A stretch of DNA of 64,000 nucleotides from a virus: IMG/VR virus record IMGVR_UViG_3300042453_003033, positions 1 to 64,000 of that record. One strand, written 5' to 3'. Positions within the stretch are counted from its first letter, which is position 1. Each line of letters begins with the position of its first letter. The translations under genes were made by a program, and so were the position numbers. A model generated the notes under the pieces. It searched no databases. It was not told the origin of the DNA and saw only the letters and a list, made by a program, of their open reading frames with translations. Below are positions 49,577 to 57,814 of the stretch, in pieces.

Positions 49577-50569
49577 ATGACCAAATATCTTCTCGTTGAT
49601 ACCGCTAATACTTTTTTTCGTGCTAGGCATACTGCTTCTAGACAAAGTGATACCTGGGACAAATTAGGTTTCGCTATCCATGTAACACTGGCAAGTGTTA
49701 ATAAAGCCTACCGTGATTTTGGTGCTAAACATGTAGTCTTTTGTTTAGAAGGTCGTAGTTGGCGCAAAGATTTCTATGAGCCGTACAAGAAAAATCGTGC
49801 AGTAGCTAAGGCAGCACTATCTGAAAAAGAACTAGAAGAAGATAAGCTTTTTTGGGAAACTTTTGAGAATCTTAAAAATTTCCTCATCGAAAAGACGAAC
49901 TGCACTGTATTGCGCCATGATCATCTAGAAGCTGATGATCTAATAAGTGGATGGATTCAACATCATCCATCAGACGATCATATCATTGTCAGTAGTGATA
50001 CTGATTTTCATCAATTGCTTGCTTCGAACGTTTCTCAATACAATGGTATTACCGAAGAACTACATACAATCAATGGCATCTTTGACAAGAAAAACAAATT
50101 AGTCATTGATAAGAAAACAAAACAACCAAAAACTATTCCAGATCCAGAATGGATTCTGTTTGAAAAGTGCATTCGCGGCGATAGTTCCGACAATGTTTTT
50201 AGTGCTTATCCAGGTGTGCGAGTTAAAGGTTCAAAAAACAAAGTAGGACTAACTGAAGCATTCGAAGATCGAAAAACAAAAGGTTTCAATTGGAACAATT
50301 TGATGTTACAGCGTTGGACTGATCACAATATGATAGAACATCGTGTAATGGACGATTATGAACGCAATCGAACGCTTATTGATCTAAAAGCACAACCATC
50401 ACACGTTAAAGATTGGATTCATCAAACTATTGTTGAAGGCACTGAGCCAAAAGAAAAATCTATGATTGGCATTCAATTCTTGAAGTTCTGCGGCAAGTAT
50501 GAACTTAATCGTCTGAGCGAAATGTCAAATAATATTGCTGACATTTTCTCAAACTCTTACCCAACATAA
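49577..50569 (+). CDS. T4 RNase H-like 5'-3' exonuclease (FEN-1 family)
   Basis: 330 residues. The FEN-1/T4 Rnh acidic core is visible: YLLVDTANTFF, RSWRKDFYEPYKKNR (helical arch), HLEADDLISGW, VSSDTDFHQLL and CIRGDSSDNVFSAYPG. It removes RNA primers and 5' flaps at Okazaki fragments. The N-terminal Asp and the DD and DxD clusters are intact. It overlaps nothing upstream and is expressed from the 49519 promoter. Confidence 0.9.
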   Translation: MTKYLLVDTANTFFRARHTASRQSDTWDKLGFAIHVTLASVNKAYRDFGAKHVVFCLEGRSWRKDFYEPYKKNRAVAKAALSEKELEEDKLFWETFENLKNFLIEKTNCTVLRHDHLEADDLISGWIQHHPSDDHIIVSSDTDFHQLLASNVSQYNGITEELHTINGIFDKKNKLVIDKKTKQPKTIPDPEWILFEKCIRGDSSDNVFSAYPGVRVKGSKNKVGLTEAFEDRKTKGFNWNNLMLQRWTDHNMIEHRVMDDYERNRTLIDLKAQPSHVKDWIHQTIVEGTEPKEKSMIGIQFLKFCGKYELNRLSEMSNNIADIFSNSYPT

Positions 50570-50573
50570 CAAT

Positions 50574-51053
50574 ATGAATAAAGTAAAAGATATAGTAGCT
50601 AAATCAATACTGTCTGATAAGTACTGGATTCTAGAATCAAACGGTAAAAAAATAGGCACAATTCAGGCCATAGATGATGGCGGGTTTACGTTGGTTAAAG
50701 ATGAACAACGTAAAAAATATGCAACTATTAATGCATTAGGTGCTGAAAATAATATCTTATTTGATAAGAAGAAATACCATAAAAAATCTGTAACAGTTAA
50801 TTTAATTGGAGATTATCCAATTTCTGGCAATGCTTACAATGTAATATGGAATATTAGAAAAAAATTCGCGGCATATACGAAAACTAAAAAAAGTAAGTGT
50901 CATTATTGTGCTGGATATTTCATTGTTAAATTTCAAAATGAGTGGCAAATAATGTTTTGTCCAAAACTAATTATGGTAAATAGATATCAAATCAGTGGTC
51001 CTTATAAATCAAAAGCAGAAGCAGAAAATGCATTGAAAAATGGATCCTACTAA
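50574..51053 (+). CDS. Conserved phage hypothetical protein
   Basis: 159 residues from the ATG at 50574; the frame is open to 50535 but would overlap RNase H. Segments DKYWILESNGKKIGTIQAID, DYPISGNAYNVIW and YCAGYFIVKFQNEWQIMFCP resemble a family I associate with phages, without function. It is a basic, beta-rich protein with four Cys. It overlaps the next gene by 14 bp. Confidence 0.68.
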   Translation: MNKVKDIVAKSILSDKYWILESNGKKIGTIQAIDDGGFTLVKDEQRKKYATINALGAENNILFDKKKYHKKSVTVNLIGDYPISGNAYNVIWNIRKKFAAYTKTKKSKCHYCAGYFIVKFQNEWQIMFCPKLIMVNRYQISGPYKSKAEAENALKNGSY

Positions 51054-51270
51054 TCTAACCTTACACATTAAAAAGTTTAACGATAAGCTTAAAATAATGA
51101 ATCAGTCAGGGTCAAAAGACTTGACCCTATCAGCACAAGAAGCAAGAGGGCTACATGCTGATATATTCGAACTGTTAGCACACATAGCCAGATTATCTAA
51201 CAAGCCACAATTCACTGACGATACAAACAAAGTGATTCAAGTATCAATGTCAGGTGGAAGTTTTAAGTAA
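51040..51270 (+). CDS. Small conserved phage protein
   Basis: 76 residues. The central motif DLTLSAQEARGLHADIFELL resembles small helical phage proteins of unknown role. It overlaps the previous gene by 14 bp. No membrane segment. Confidence 0.66.
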   Translation: MDPTNLTLHIKKFNDKLKIMNQSGSKDLTLSAQEARGLHADIFELLAHIARLSNKPQFTDDTNKVIQVSMSGGSFK

Positions 51271-51291
51271 AAAGATTTTTCATCTAAATTT

Positions 51292-51299
51292 GATAAATA
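51292..51299 (+). promoter_or_regulatory. Candidate late promoter box GATAAATA
   Basis: GATAAATA between two genes, ending 42 bp before the ATG at 51342. This spacing is longer than in the other cases (18-24 bp), so it is the weakest member of the set. Confidence 0.42.
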
Positions 51300-51341
51300 A
51301 TAATAGTATATTATTGAATTTATCAATTTAGAGGTGAAAAA

Positions 51342-51641
51342 ATGAGTCGGCCAAAGCCTAATGTATTAACAGAATATGTAAACAAAAGTAATTATAAGAC
51401 AGAGCAAATCTTAAGTAGTGAAGGCATCTGGGCTGTTTTCTATAATGGTCAACCTTTCAATCTTAAATCTAGTAACATGCTCGTTAATTATCCAGGACCA
51501 AAATATAAAAAAGTTGCCTTTTCTAACAAAGGACACGCCATTAATTTGGCAAAAAAGTTAAATACTTTATTCAAAACTAATAAGTTTGAAGTAATATTAT
51601 TAAAACAAGGTGAAAAAATATACCCAAACTCAGTTGAATAA
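51342..51641 (+). CDS. Small hypothetical protein
   Basis: 99 residues after GAGGTGAAAAA. Beta-rich N-terminal half (EGIWAVFYNGQPFNLKSSNM) followed by a helix (KGHAINLAKKLNTLFKTNKF). Domain of the type FxVVxDGxPFxLK seen in small phage proteins; unknown function. Its end overlaps the following gene by 32 bp. Confidence 0.62.
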   Translation: MSRPKPNVLTEYVNKSNYKTEQILSSEGIWAVFYNGQPFNLKSSNMLVNYPGPKYKKVAFSNKGHAINLAKKLNTLFKTNKFEVILLKQGEKIYPNSVE

Positions 51642-51969
51642 GATATTTGCTATTCAATCTAACAAACCTCTTATTAAGTTCAAAAATGTTATTTGGTTCA
51701 ATAGTACCAATGATACTAGTTTAAGACTTACCCTGGCGGGATATAATTTTTTAGTCAAAGAATGTAATTTGAAATCTTATTCTTTCAAGTTAAACACACC
51801 TTTTACAAATAAAATGTTGTTGCAACTAGAGAGATATTATCCAACATTTTATTTTTTAATTCCCTCTAATCACATTTTTATAACGTTTGAGGACGAATTC
51901 ACCACCTTGCTCATACTACAAGATGGTGATTTAAAAACACTGCTTTCTAATCTTGAAAATACAAATTAA
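51610..51969 (+). CDS. Conserved phage protein, GTG start
   Basis: 119 residues with a GTG start at 51610 inside the previous gene. LRLTLAGYNFLVKECNLKSY, NKMLLQLERYYPTFYFLI and EDEFTTLLILQDGDLKTLL make a compact alpha/beta domain resembling a phage family of unknown function. Its stop overlaps the convergent minus-strand stop by 4 bp. Confidence 0.66.
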   Translation: MKKYTQTQLNKIFAIQSNKPLIKFKNVIWFNSTNDTSLRLTLAGYNFLVKECNLKSYSFKLNTPFTNKMLLQLERYYPTFYFLIPSNHIFITFEDEFTTLLILQDGDLKTLLSNLENTN

Positions 51970-52277
51970 TCTTTGTTTTCCTTACAATTATTTTTGCTAT
52001 TGTCTTTACCGCCGGACAATATAAATCCAGATAGTGTTCCAGTTAAAAACGTAGCGATAGGAATAATCAATTCAAAAAACTTTGCATCTACGGGACTTAT
52101 GGCATCTAGTGGTTGAATCACAAATATTATACTGTACAACACCACAAACACGATACCCATCAACGTCAATGCTAAACAAGTAACAATAACGGCTTTTACT
52201 CTAGCATTAAGCTCTTCAATTGTTAATCTCACACTATTTTTCTTATCTTTATCAATTACGGTAATATCTTCGGACAT
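51966..52277 (-). CDS. Two-TM membrane protein
   Basis: 103 residues. A short cytoplasmic N-terminus (ITVIDKDKKNSVRLTIEELN) precedes a hydrophobic segment (VIVTCLALTLMGIVFVVLYS) and a second one (LIIPIATFLTGTLSGFILSG). It is the last of three co-oriented minus-strand genes and overlaps the lipoprotein gene by 22 bp. Membrane proteins of this type recur beside tail or lysis genes in marine phages; role unknown. Confidence 0.7.
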   Translation of the reverse strand: MSEDITVIDKDKKNSVRLTIEELNARVKAVIVTCLALTLMGIVFVVLYSIIFVIQPLDAISPVDAKFFELIIPIATFLTGTLSGFILSGGKDNSKNNCKENKD

Positions 52278-52426
52278 GTTCTAGTTTCCTTGCAAATTTC
52301 TGGCTTACATTCATGTAAGTGTCTTTTCTCTGGATCTTGACAAGGATATCTATATCCTTCTTGACATCCAACGAGAATCACAACACTTAGTATTGATAAA
52401 ATATATTTAGTGGCATAATTTATCAT
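52256..52426 (-). CDS. Small lipoprotein (56 aa)
   Basis: 56 residues. Signal sequence ending in a lipobox (VVILVGC, Cys21), then a Cys-rich mature part (YRYPCQDPEKRHLHECKPEI, CPKILP). The pattern YPCQDP...C.P.IC resembles small lipoproteins I associate with marine T4-like phages. It would be anchored in a membrane facing the periplasm. It lies between two membrane-protein genes, overlapping one by 22 bp. Function unknown; superinfection exclusion is one possibility. Confidence 0.65.
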   Translation of the reverse strand: MINYATKYILSILSVVILVGCQEGYRYPCQDPEKRHLHECKPEICKETRTCPKILP

Positions 52427-52445
52427 TTAAAAACTCCTAAAATTA

Positions 52446-52964
52446 TTAGCTATTTGTTTGCATTCCAACATCATATACTATGATGCTTATCCAGGCTAAA
52501 ATTAAAATGCAAATAACTATAACTATGGTTGCTAGGCCATAATTTATTACAGCATCAAAAAATGCTTTACGTCTTCTCATTTGTTCGTAAATCATTTTCT
52601 CTCTTTTTTCTTTAATACTTCTACGTATTTGTACAAATTCTCTGTATCCTTCCTGGCCTAAATGTTGTAAATTTCCATATAAGAACATTTGATAAATTTC
52701 TTTTTCCATCGAGTGAATTTTTTGCTTTGCTATAAATGTATCAAAGGCTTCAGATGTTTCACTTTTAGAAAACCCTATTTTCTCAAACAGTCCTGGTCTT
52801 TTATTTTCCTGTTGCCTTATACATTCTTGTAAATCACTTGCTGCGTCTGCCCACTGACTTAGTTGTGAATATACATCTTGAACTTCTCTGCCTATCTCCA
52901 CGGCTCTTTTTACTCCATTAAACGCAGTAGTTACCATCGCAAGTGCTGATACTGGATCAATCAT
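52446..52964 (-). CDS. Conserved helical protein with C-terminal membrane anchor
   Basis: 172 residues. MIDPVSALAMVTTAFNGVKR and VEIGREVQDVYSQLSQWADA start a long helical region; residues 140-165 are a membrane segment (FFDAVINYGLATIVIVICIL). Two glycines and a small-residue start recall a conserved protein I associate with T4-like marine phages. It leads the minus-strand trio. A TATTTACA element at 53030-53037 (plus-strand reading) is a weak possible late promoter for it. Confidence 0.72.
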   Translation of the reverse strand: MIDPVSALAMVTTAFNGVKRAVEIGREVQDVYSQLSQWADAASDLQECIRQQENKRPGLFEKIGFSKSETSEAFDTFIAKQKIHSMEKEIYQMFLYGNLQHLGQEGYREFVQIRRSIKEKREKMIYEQMRRRKAFFDAVINYGLATIVIVICILILAWISIIVYDVGMQTNS

Positions 52965-53066
52965 ATTTTTCCTTTTTTGGAGAATTTTTGAAATTCAATG
53001 TACCAGTATGTAAACTTCCTCCTTGCATTTATTTACATAATTTTTGATTTTTTTAAAGTGCTGACT

Positions 53067-53095
53067 TTGACAAAAAATCGGCAATGCTATAGAAT
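53067..53095 (+). promoter_or_regulatory. Sigma70-like promoter
   Basis: TTGACA (53067-53072) and TAGAAT (53090-53095), 17-bp spacer. Start near 53102; the next ATG is at 53123. Confidence 0.75.
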
Positions 53096-53122
53096 AGCAC
53101 CATCTTAACTCTGAAAATCTTT

Positions 53123-53320
53123 ATGAACAGTCTTCCCATCAAAATCGGCAATGTCATCAATAGCATTGACCCAGAATTTAGGATTCCGATCATGAATGCA
53201 CTATCGTGCAGTGACGGTACCTATCTAAGCTTTCATAGCGAACTAATTTCCCAACAATGGGACTATCCAGAACTACCGATTGAAAAAATCATTGACGATA
53301 TTTGCTGGGATGTTGCATAA
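53123..53320 (+). CDS. Small hypothetical protein
   Basis: 65 residues, first gene after the promoter at 53067. Segments KIGNVINSIDPEFRIPIMNA and ELPIEKIIDDICWDVA are protein-like and acidic at the end. No domain recognised; it precedes the MoxR ATPase. Confidence 0.6.
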   Translation: MNSLPIKIGNVINSIDPEFRIPIMNALSCSDGTYLSFHSELISQQWDYPELPIEKIIDDICWDVA

Positions 53321-53326
53321 AAACAA

Positions 53327-53355
53327 CAGACAGAAAATACGGTTAGCTATACAAT
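53327..53355 (+). promoter_or_regulatory. Possible sigma70-like promoter
   Basis: CAGACA (53327-53332, 4 of 6 to consensus) and TACAAT (53350-53355, 5 of 6), 17-bp spacer, with the MoxR ATG 34 bp further and AGGAG in between. Confidence 0.5.
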
Positions 53356-53389
53356 ATCTTCATTACCTCAATTTTACAGGAGCATTTAA

Positions 53390-54499
53390 ATGGCAAAAGA
53401 AACTATCACCGAAAATCGTACCGTTACCGCAGTTACTGCCCGTCGCGCCATTATGGCGTGCTTTAAGCACCAACGTCCAGTATTTCTATGGGGTCCCCCA
53501 GGTATTGGCAAGAGTGAGATTGTTGCCAACATTGCTCAAGAACTGAATGGCGCATTCATTGATTTGCGTCTGGCTCAAATGGAGCCTACCGATCTTCGCG
53601 GCATTCCATTTTTCAACAAAGATAATGGCAAGATGGACTGGGCTCCTCCTATCGATCTGCCGGATGAAGAATTTGCTAGTAAGTACCCAGTGGTAGTTCT
53701 TTTCCTTGATGAAATGAACTCCGCCGCACCTAGCATTCAAGCTAGTGCATATCAACTAATTCTTAATCGTGGCGTCGGCAAATATAAGCTGCCAGAGAAT
53801 GTGGTAATGGTTGCAGCGGGTAATCGTGAAAGCGATAAGGGCGTTACCTACCGTATGCCTGCTCCACTTGCCAATCGATTTATTCACCTGGAAATGCGGG
53901 TCGATCACGGTAGTTGGGAATTGTGGGCTACTCAAAATCGAATCCACAAGGACGTGGTAGGCTATGTTGGCTTTGCAAAGCAAGACCTACACGATTTTGA
54001 TCCACGTAGTTCTAGCCGTAGTTTCGCTACACCTCGTAGCTGGTCGTTCGTATCTTCACTACTATATGATGACACCATCAGTGATACCGATCTTACCGAT
54101 CTGATTTCGGGCGCCGTAGGCGAAGGTGTTGCGGTTAAGTTTATGGCTCATCGCAAGATTTCTGGTCTTCTGCCAACACCTGAACATGTCCTATCAGGTA
54201 AAATTACCACACTGAACACCAAAGAAATCAGTGCCATGTACTCACTGACTATTTCTTTGTGCTATACTCTACAGGATGAGCTAAAGAAACTTAACGGTAA
54301 GCCAAACGAAGAATGGTTCAAAATGTGCGATTACTTCTTCCGTTTTGCGATGGACAATTTCACAACCGAACTTTCAGTGATGGGAGCCCGAGTAGCACTA
54401 ACTACCTACGCACTACCAATTATTCCGAATAAGTTGAAGAACTTTGATGAATTCTTCAAGCGTTTTGGTAAGTACATCACTAACGCAAACAATAAATAA
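53390..54499 (+). CDS. MoxR-type AAA+ ATPase
   Basis: 369 residues. Walker A LWGPPGIGKSE (residues 35-42 core), Walker B VVLFLDEMNSA, sensor VVMVAAGNRE and PLANRFIHLEM are the MoxR signatures. MoxR ATPases work with VWA-domain partners as chaperone-like complexes that mature metalloenzymes or remodel protein assemblies. The next gene encodes a VWA protein 9 bp downstream, so the pair probably acts together. A phage role is undescribed to my knowledge. Confidence 0.92.
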   Translation: MAKETITENRTVTAVTARRAIMACFKHQRPVFLWGPPGIGKSEIVANIAQELNGAFIDLRLAQMEPTDLRGIPFFNKDNGKMDWAPPIDLPDEEFASKYPVVVLFLDEMNSAAPSIQASAYQLILNRGVGKYKLPENVVMVAAGNRESDKGVTYRMPAPLANRFIHLEMRVDHGSWELWATQNRIHKDVVGYVGFAKQDLHDFDPRSSSRSFATPRSWSFVSSLLYDDTISDTDLTDLISGAVGEGVAVKFMAHRKISGLLPTPEHVLSGKITTLNTKEISAMYSLTISLCYTLQDELKKLNGKPNEEWFKMCDYFFRFAMDNFTTELSVMGARVALTTYALPIIPNKLKNFDEFFKRFGKYITNANNK

Positions 54500-54508
54500 G
54501 GTCTATAT

Positions 54509-55789
54509 ATGGCAACTACTTCTTCAGAAAAACGTATCGGTGGCAGACTGTCAGAGCGGGTAGACCCTGCCGCAGACACCGCCGCGCGTGAAAAACTAAT
54601 TACCGCAAGAATTGCGCTACTTCTGACCGCGCCGTTTTTCGGAAATCTAGCAACCAGGCTCAAGTTGGTAAATGCCGATGATTGGCTGACTACTGCCGCG
54701 ACTGACGGACGTAGTTTTTACTACAATACCGAATTTGTCAACGGTCTGACGGCTGGAGAATTGCAATTCCTGTTTGGCCATGAAGTGCTGCACAATGTAT
54801 ATGATCATATCGGCCGAACTGGTGATTTTCGTGATCGGCGTCTATTTAATTGTGCTGCTGATTTTTGTGTAAATGCTGATCTTATCGATCAAAAGATTGG
54901 CACTCAAATTAATCCGTGCCTATACGATAAAAAGTATAATGGCTGGAGTGCCGAAGAGGTATACGATGATCTATACAAAAACGCCGAAAAAATTGATCTA
55001 GAAGGTCTTATCTCGAAAATGCTCGATGAGCATATGGAAGATGATAGCAACGGATCTGGAGATAACGATCAAGACGGAGACGAAAAAGGTTCTTCTGGAA
55101 AGAAGAAACTGTCTCTATCTGAGGAAGAAAAGAAACAACTTCGTGATGAAATTCGCCAATCGGTACTACAAGCAGCACAAAGTGCAGGTAGTGGTAATGT
55201 TCCAATGGGAGTAAAACGGCTAATCAACGAATTGACCAAGCCAGTGGTTAATTGGCGCGAATTGCTACAACAACAAATCCAATCAACTATTAAGGACGAT
55301 TTTAGCTGGCTTAAGCCTAATCGTCGTGGCTGGCATATGGACGCCGTGATGCCTGGTATGAAGCCAGGCACTCAAATTGACGTATGTATTGCTATCGATA
55401 CTTCAGGTAGTATTGGTGAAGATGATATTAAGGCTTTTCTGAGTGAGATTCGTGGTATCATGGAATCCTACGATGAATATAACATTCAAGTATGGAGTTT
55501 TGACACCGATATTTACAATCATCAGACCTTTTCATCAGATAATATGGAAAGTATTGAAACTTATCAGCCAGCTGGTGGTGGCGGTACAGATTTCACGGTA
55601 AACTGGAAATACATGAAAGAAAACAACATTGAACCCAAGAAGTTCATCATGTTCACGGACGGTATGCCATTTGCTTCATGGGGTGATCCAGACTATTGCG
55701 ACACTGTATTTATCATCAAGGGTAATCAAAATGCAGAGCCACCATTTGGCGTATGGGCTATCTATGAACGGGAAAAAGAAGCAGCCTAA
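54509..55789 (+). CDS. VWA protein with N-terminal metallopeptidase-like domain
   Basis: 426 residues. The N-terminal half has FGHEVLHNVYDH (H91, E92, H95; HExxH) and FNCAADFCVNA, a pattern of the putative metallopeptidase domain of the VWA-like family. An acidic linker (GSGDNDQDGDEKGS) follows. The C-terminal VWA-like domain has a MIDAS IAIDTSGSIGEDD and MFTDGMPF. It is the partner of the MoxR ATPase. Possibly a metal-dependent protein remodeller; the substrate is unknown. Confidence 0.88.
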   Translation: MATTSSEKRIGGRLSERVDPAADTAAREKLITARIALLLTAPFFGNLATRLKLVNADDWLTTAATDGRSFYYNTEFVNGLTAGELQFLFGHEVLHNVYDHIGRTGDFRDRRLFNCAADFCVNADLIDQKIGTQINPCLYDKKYNGWSAEEVYDDLYKNAEKIDLEGLISKMLDEHMEDDSNGSGDNDQDGDEKGSSGKKKLSLSEEEKKQLRDEIRQSVLQAAQSAGSGNVPMGVKRLINELTKPVVNWRELLQQQIQSTIKDDFSWLKPNRRGWHMDAVMPGMKPGTQIDVCIAIDTSGSIGEDDIKAFLSEIRGIMESYDEYNIQVWSFDTDIYNHQTFSSDNMESIETYQPAGGGGTDFTVNWKYMKENNIEPKKFIMFTDGMPFASWGDPDYCDTVFIIKGNQNAEPPFGVWAIYEREKEAA

Positions 55790-56056
55790 ATGTTAAAGTA
55801 TGGCATTATTAATCCACTAAATGTGCATGGACAGAGAAAATTAGATTTCTGTCCACCACATTTTGAGCGAATTTATTTTGATATAAAAACAGATCAAAAA
55901 AATATAATTTTGTGGATTCTAGAAAATCTGGAAGGTAGATTTTTTATTGGCGAAGTTACTGACGACAAACACTTTAGAAAATGTGTTGCATTTGAAAATC
56001 ATTCTGAAAAAATGATTTTTGCACTTCAACTTGACGTTATTAATACGTGGAAATAA
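55790..56056 (+). CDS. Small hypothetical protein
   Basis: 88 residues immediately after the VWA stop. KYGIINPLNVHGQRKLDFCP and IILWILENLEGRFFIGEV suggest an alpha/beta fold. No recognised family. The direct abutment implies co-transcription with the MoxR/VWA pair. Confidence 0.6.
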   Translation: MLKYGIINPLNVHGQRKLDFCPPHFERIYFDIKTDQKNIILWILENLEGRFFIGEVTDDKHFRKCVAFENHSEKMIFALQLDVINTWK

Positions 56057-56106
56057 AAATATTTCATTCTTTTACGTCGAGCTTAAATATATAAAAGGAA
56101 TACATT

Positions 56107-56310
56107 ATGTCTGATACTGATACAAAAAATACAAATGAGGTGCAAATTCCTGCTTCAGAAATGTTAACACTACTTAGTAGCATTCAACTTGCTAGTACTA
56201 GGGGCGCCTTTCGTCCTGAAGAGTTTGTGAACATTGGTTCAGCATATGAAAAATTGTTTTCATTTCTAACAGATATTGGTGTCTTAAAAAGAGCCACTGA
56301 TCAAAACTAA
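56107..56310 (+). CDS. Small helical conserved phage protein
   Basis: 67 residues after AAAAGGAA. QIPASEMLTLLSSIQLASTR and GAFRPEEFVNIGSAYEKLFS resemble a short helical protein I associate with aquatic phages. No function is assigned. The next gene starts 16 bp later. Confidence 0.65.
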   Translation: MSDTDTKNTNEVQIPASEMLTLLSSIQLASTRGAFRPEEFVNIGSAYEKLFSFLTDIGVLKRATDQN

Positions 56311-56326
56311 TTTTAAGGAAAAATAG

Positions 56327-57016
56327 ATGTCCAATGTTATAAAACATGTAGGTAAACATAGCAGTAAAAGGGTTATTGTTTTATTTAAAACTGTTCCCGG
56401 CGAAGAACATATGTGCTTAGTAGTATATCCAGAAACTTTGCCAAAGCATATTCATGATGATATTATGAAAGCCTTGGAAAGTGATGCTGGGCAACAAGCA
56501 AAAGAATTTAGTGATTATCTTTTTAGATATACACTAAGTGATGGCAATAATGCTCTAGCTACCCTGCATAAAGAAGGCATGATTAAAAAAGTTCCAACCA
56601 ATCAAGTAATAATTACTCCTAATGCCAAGAGTACTGTTCGATTAGATGAACTTAATAACATCCTAATAAAGTTAGAGCAGGGCGAAGCTGCGGTAAAAGA
56701 ACTAGCAGAATTAGACGCTAATGCTGGATTGGTCGGCAAAAAACGTGTTAGAGAACAAAAAGACTTGGGTGAAGTAAGGGTTCCGTCAGTAAGTAGAAGT
56801 CAGCCTGCACAAGTAAATACTAATATTGCACTAAACGAAGTACTAAGTGATGCTGATTTGGCAAAACAACGTCTTGAACAAGCTAGAAAAATGCAATCTG
56901 ATGCGAAGGCATTGCTTGCAGAGGCAGAAAGGCTTCAAAATGAAGCAGCACAATTAGACGGATCCACTACAGTAAATGCCAGCAAACCAAAAAAGACCAA
57001 AGTCAAAGAAACTTAA
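56327..57016 (+). CDS. Conserved phage protein with coiled-coil tail
   Basis: 229 residues. N-terminal alpha/beta domain (KRVIVLFKTVPGEEHMCLVV; ALESDAGQQAKEFSDYLFRY) and a C-terminal coiled coil with heptads (AKQRLEQARKMQSDAKALLA). The layout resembles phage structural or scaffold-associated proteins. Its 3' end overlaps the next gene by 41 bp. Confidence 0.68.
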   Translation: MSNVIKHVGKHSSKRVIVLFKTVPGEEHMCLVVYPETLPKHIHDDIMKALESDAGQQAKEFSDYLFRYTLSDGNNALATLHKEGMIKKVPTNQVIITPNAKSTVRLDELNNILIKLEQGEAAVKELAELDANAGLVGKKRVREQKDLGEVRVPSVSRSQPAQVNTNIALNEVLSDADLAKQRLEQARKMQSDAKALLAEAERLQNEAAQLDGSTTVNASKPKKTKVKET

Positions 57017-57308
57017 TACAAGTATAAGAAAACGCTGGCAAGAAATACTTAAGGATGTCGAGAAGAAAGAAGTTCCTATTCATGTTTTAGATAAATTGAT
57101 CATCAATTTACATGATGGAACTTCTATAATTATTGAAATAAAAAATCTCATCGATGAAGGTATAGATCCAGAAGTTATAGAGGATCAAATTTCAGAACAT
57201 CTAGAAAATCTAGCAGATAATGTCTTTAACGTAGATTTTTTTGTAGACGTAAAACTTGTAGAAAAAACTGTTCAACCAGAAACTGATAAACTTTTATCTA
57301 AATTATGA
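56976..57308 (+). CDS. Conserved phage hypothetical protein
   Basis: 110 residues. KRWQEILKDVEKKEVPIHVL, DKLIINLHDGTSIIIEIKNL and VQPETDKLLSKL resemble a small family I associate with T4-like aquatic phages. The start lies in the end of the preceding gene. ATGA overlap with DHFR suggests a role in the nucleotide/replication block, otherwise unknown. Confidence 0.66.
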   Translation: MPANQKRPKSKKLNTSIRKRWQEILKDVEKKEVPIHVLDKLIINLHDGTSIIIEIKNLIDEGIDPEVIEDQISEHLENLADNVFNVDFFVDVKLVEKTVQPETDKLLSKL

Positions 57309-57811
57309 TTAAATCTATTTTCGCCGTAGATTACTGGGGTAATCTGGGCCATAAAGGATCATTGCCATGGCCTCATCTTAAAGAAGATATGAAATATTTT
57401 AAAGAGATGACGACCGGCCACGTAGTAGTAATGGGTAGAAAAACATGGGATGATCCTAAATTTCCTAAGCCACTGCCAGACAGAATCAACTACGTTATAA
57501 CTAATAAGCCACTTACGGGTTATGATGATGTAAAAACTATCAGTGGTGATTTGACCAAAGAAATAAAAAAATTAGAGTTGATATATCCATCTAAAATTAT
57601 TTGGATTATAGGTGGTGCAAAAATTCTTGAGTCAACTAAAAATTTGGTAGATGAAGCACATGTCACACACATAAAAGGTCAGTATTTTGCTGATACGAAA
57701 GTAGATTTAAAAAACTATCTTCGTTGGTTTAGGGCATTCAGTGCTTGTCCTAGTAAGGACGGCCGCTGTAATTGGACTTCTTATAAAAACATTGACATTT
57801 TTAGAGCCTAA
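57305..57811 (+). CDS. Dihydrofolate reductase
   Basis: 168 residues. DHFR features: IFAVDYWGNLGHKGSLPWP (substrate loop), TGHVVVMGRKTWDD (cofactor), YVITNKPL and IIWIIGGAKI. It regenerates tetrahydrofolate for thymidylate synthase, whose gene starts 3 bp later, the same pairing as T4 frd-td. ATGA overlap with the upstream gene. Confidence 0.93.
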   Translation: MIKSIFAVDYWGNLGHKGSLPWPHLKEDMKYFKEMTTGHVVVMGRKTWDDPKFPKPLPDRINYVITNKPLTGYDDVKTISGDLTKEIKKLELIYPSKIIWIIGGAKILESTKNLVDEAHVTHIKGQYFADTKVDLKNYLRWFRAFSACPSKDGRCNWTSYKNIDIFRA

Positions 57812-57814
57812 TCT

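Noticed and set aside
56031-56060. TTGACG with TAAAAA as a promoter before 56107
   Set aside because: The -10 match is only four of six and the -35 lies within coding sequence; too weak to report as a feature.
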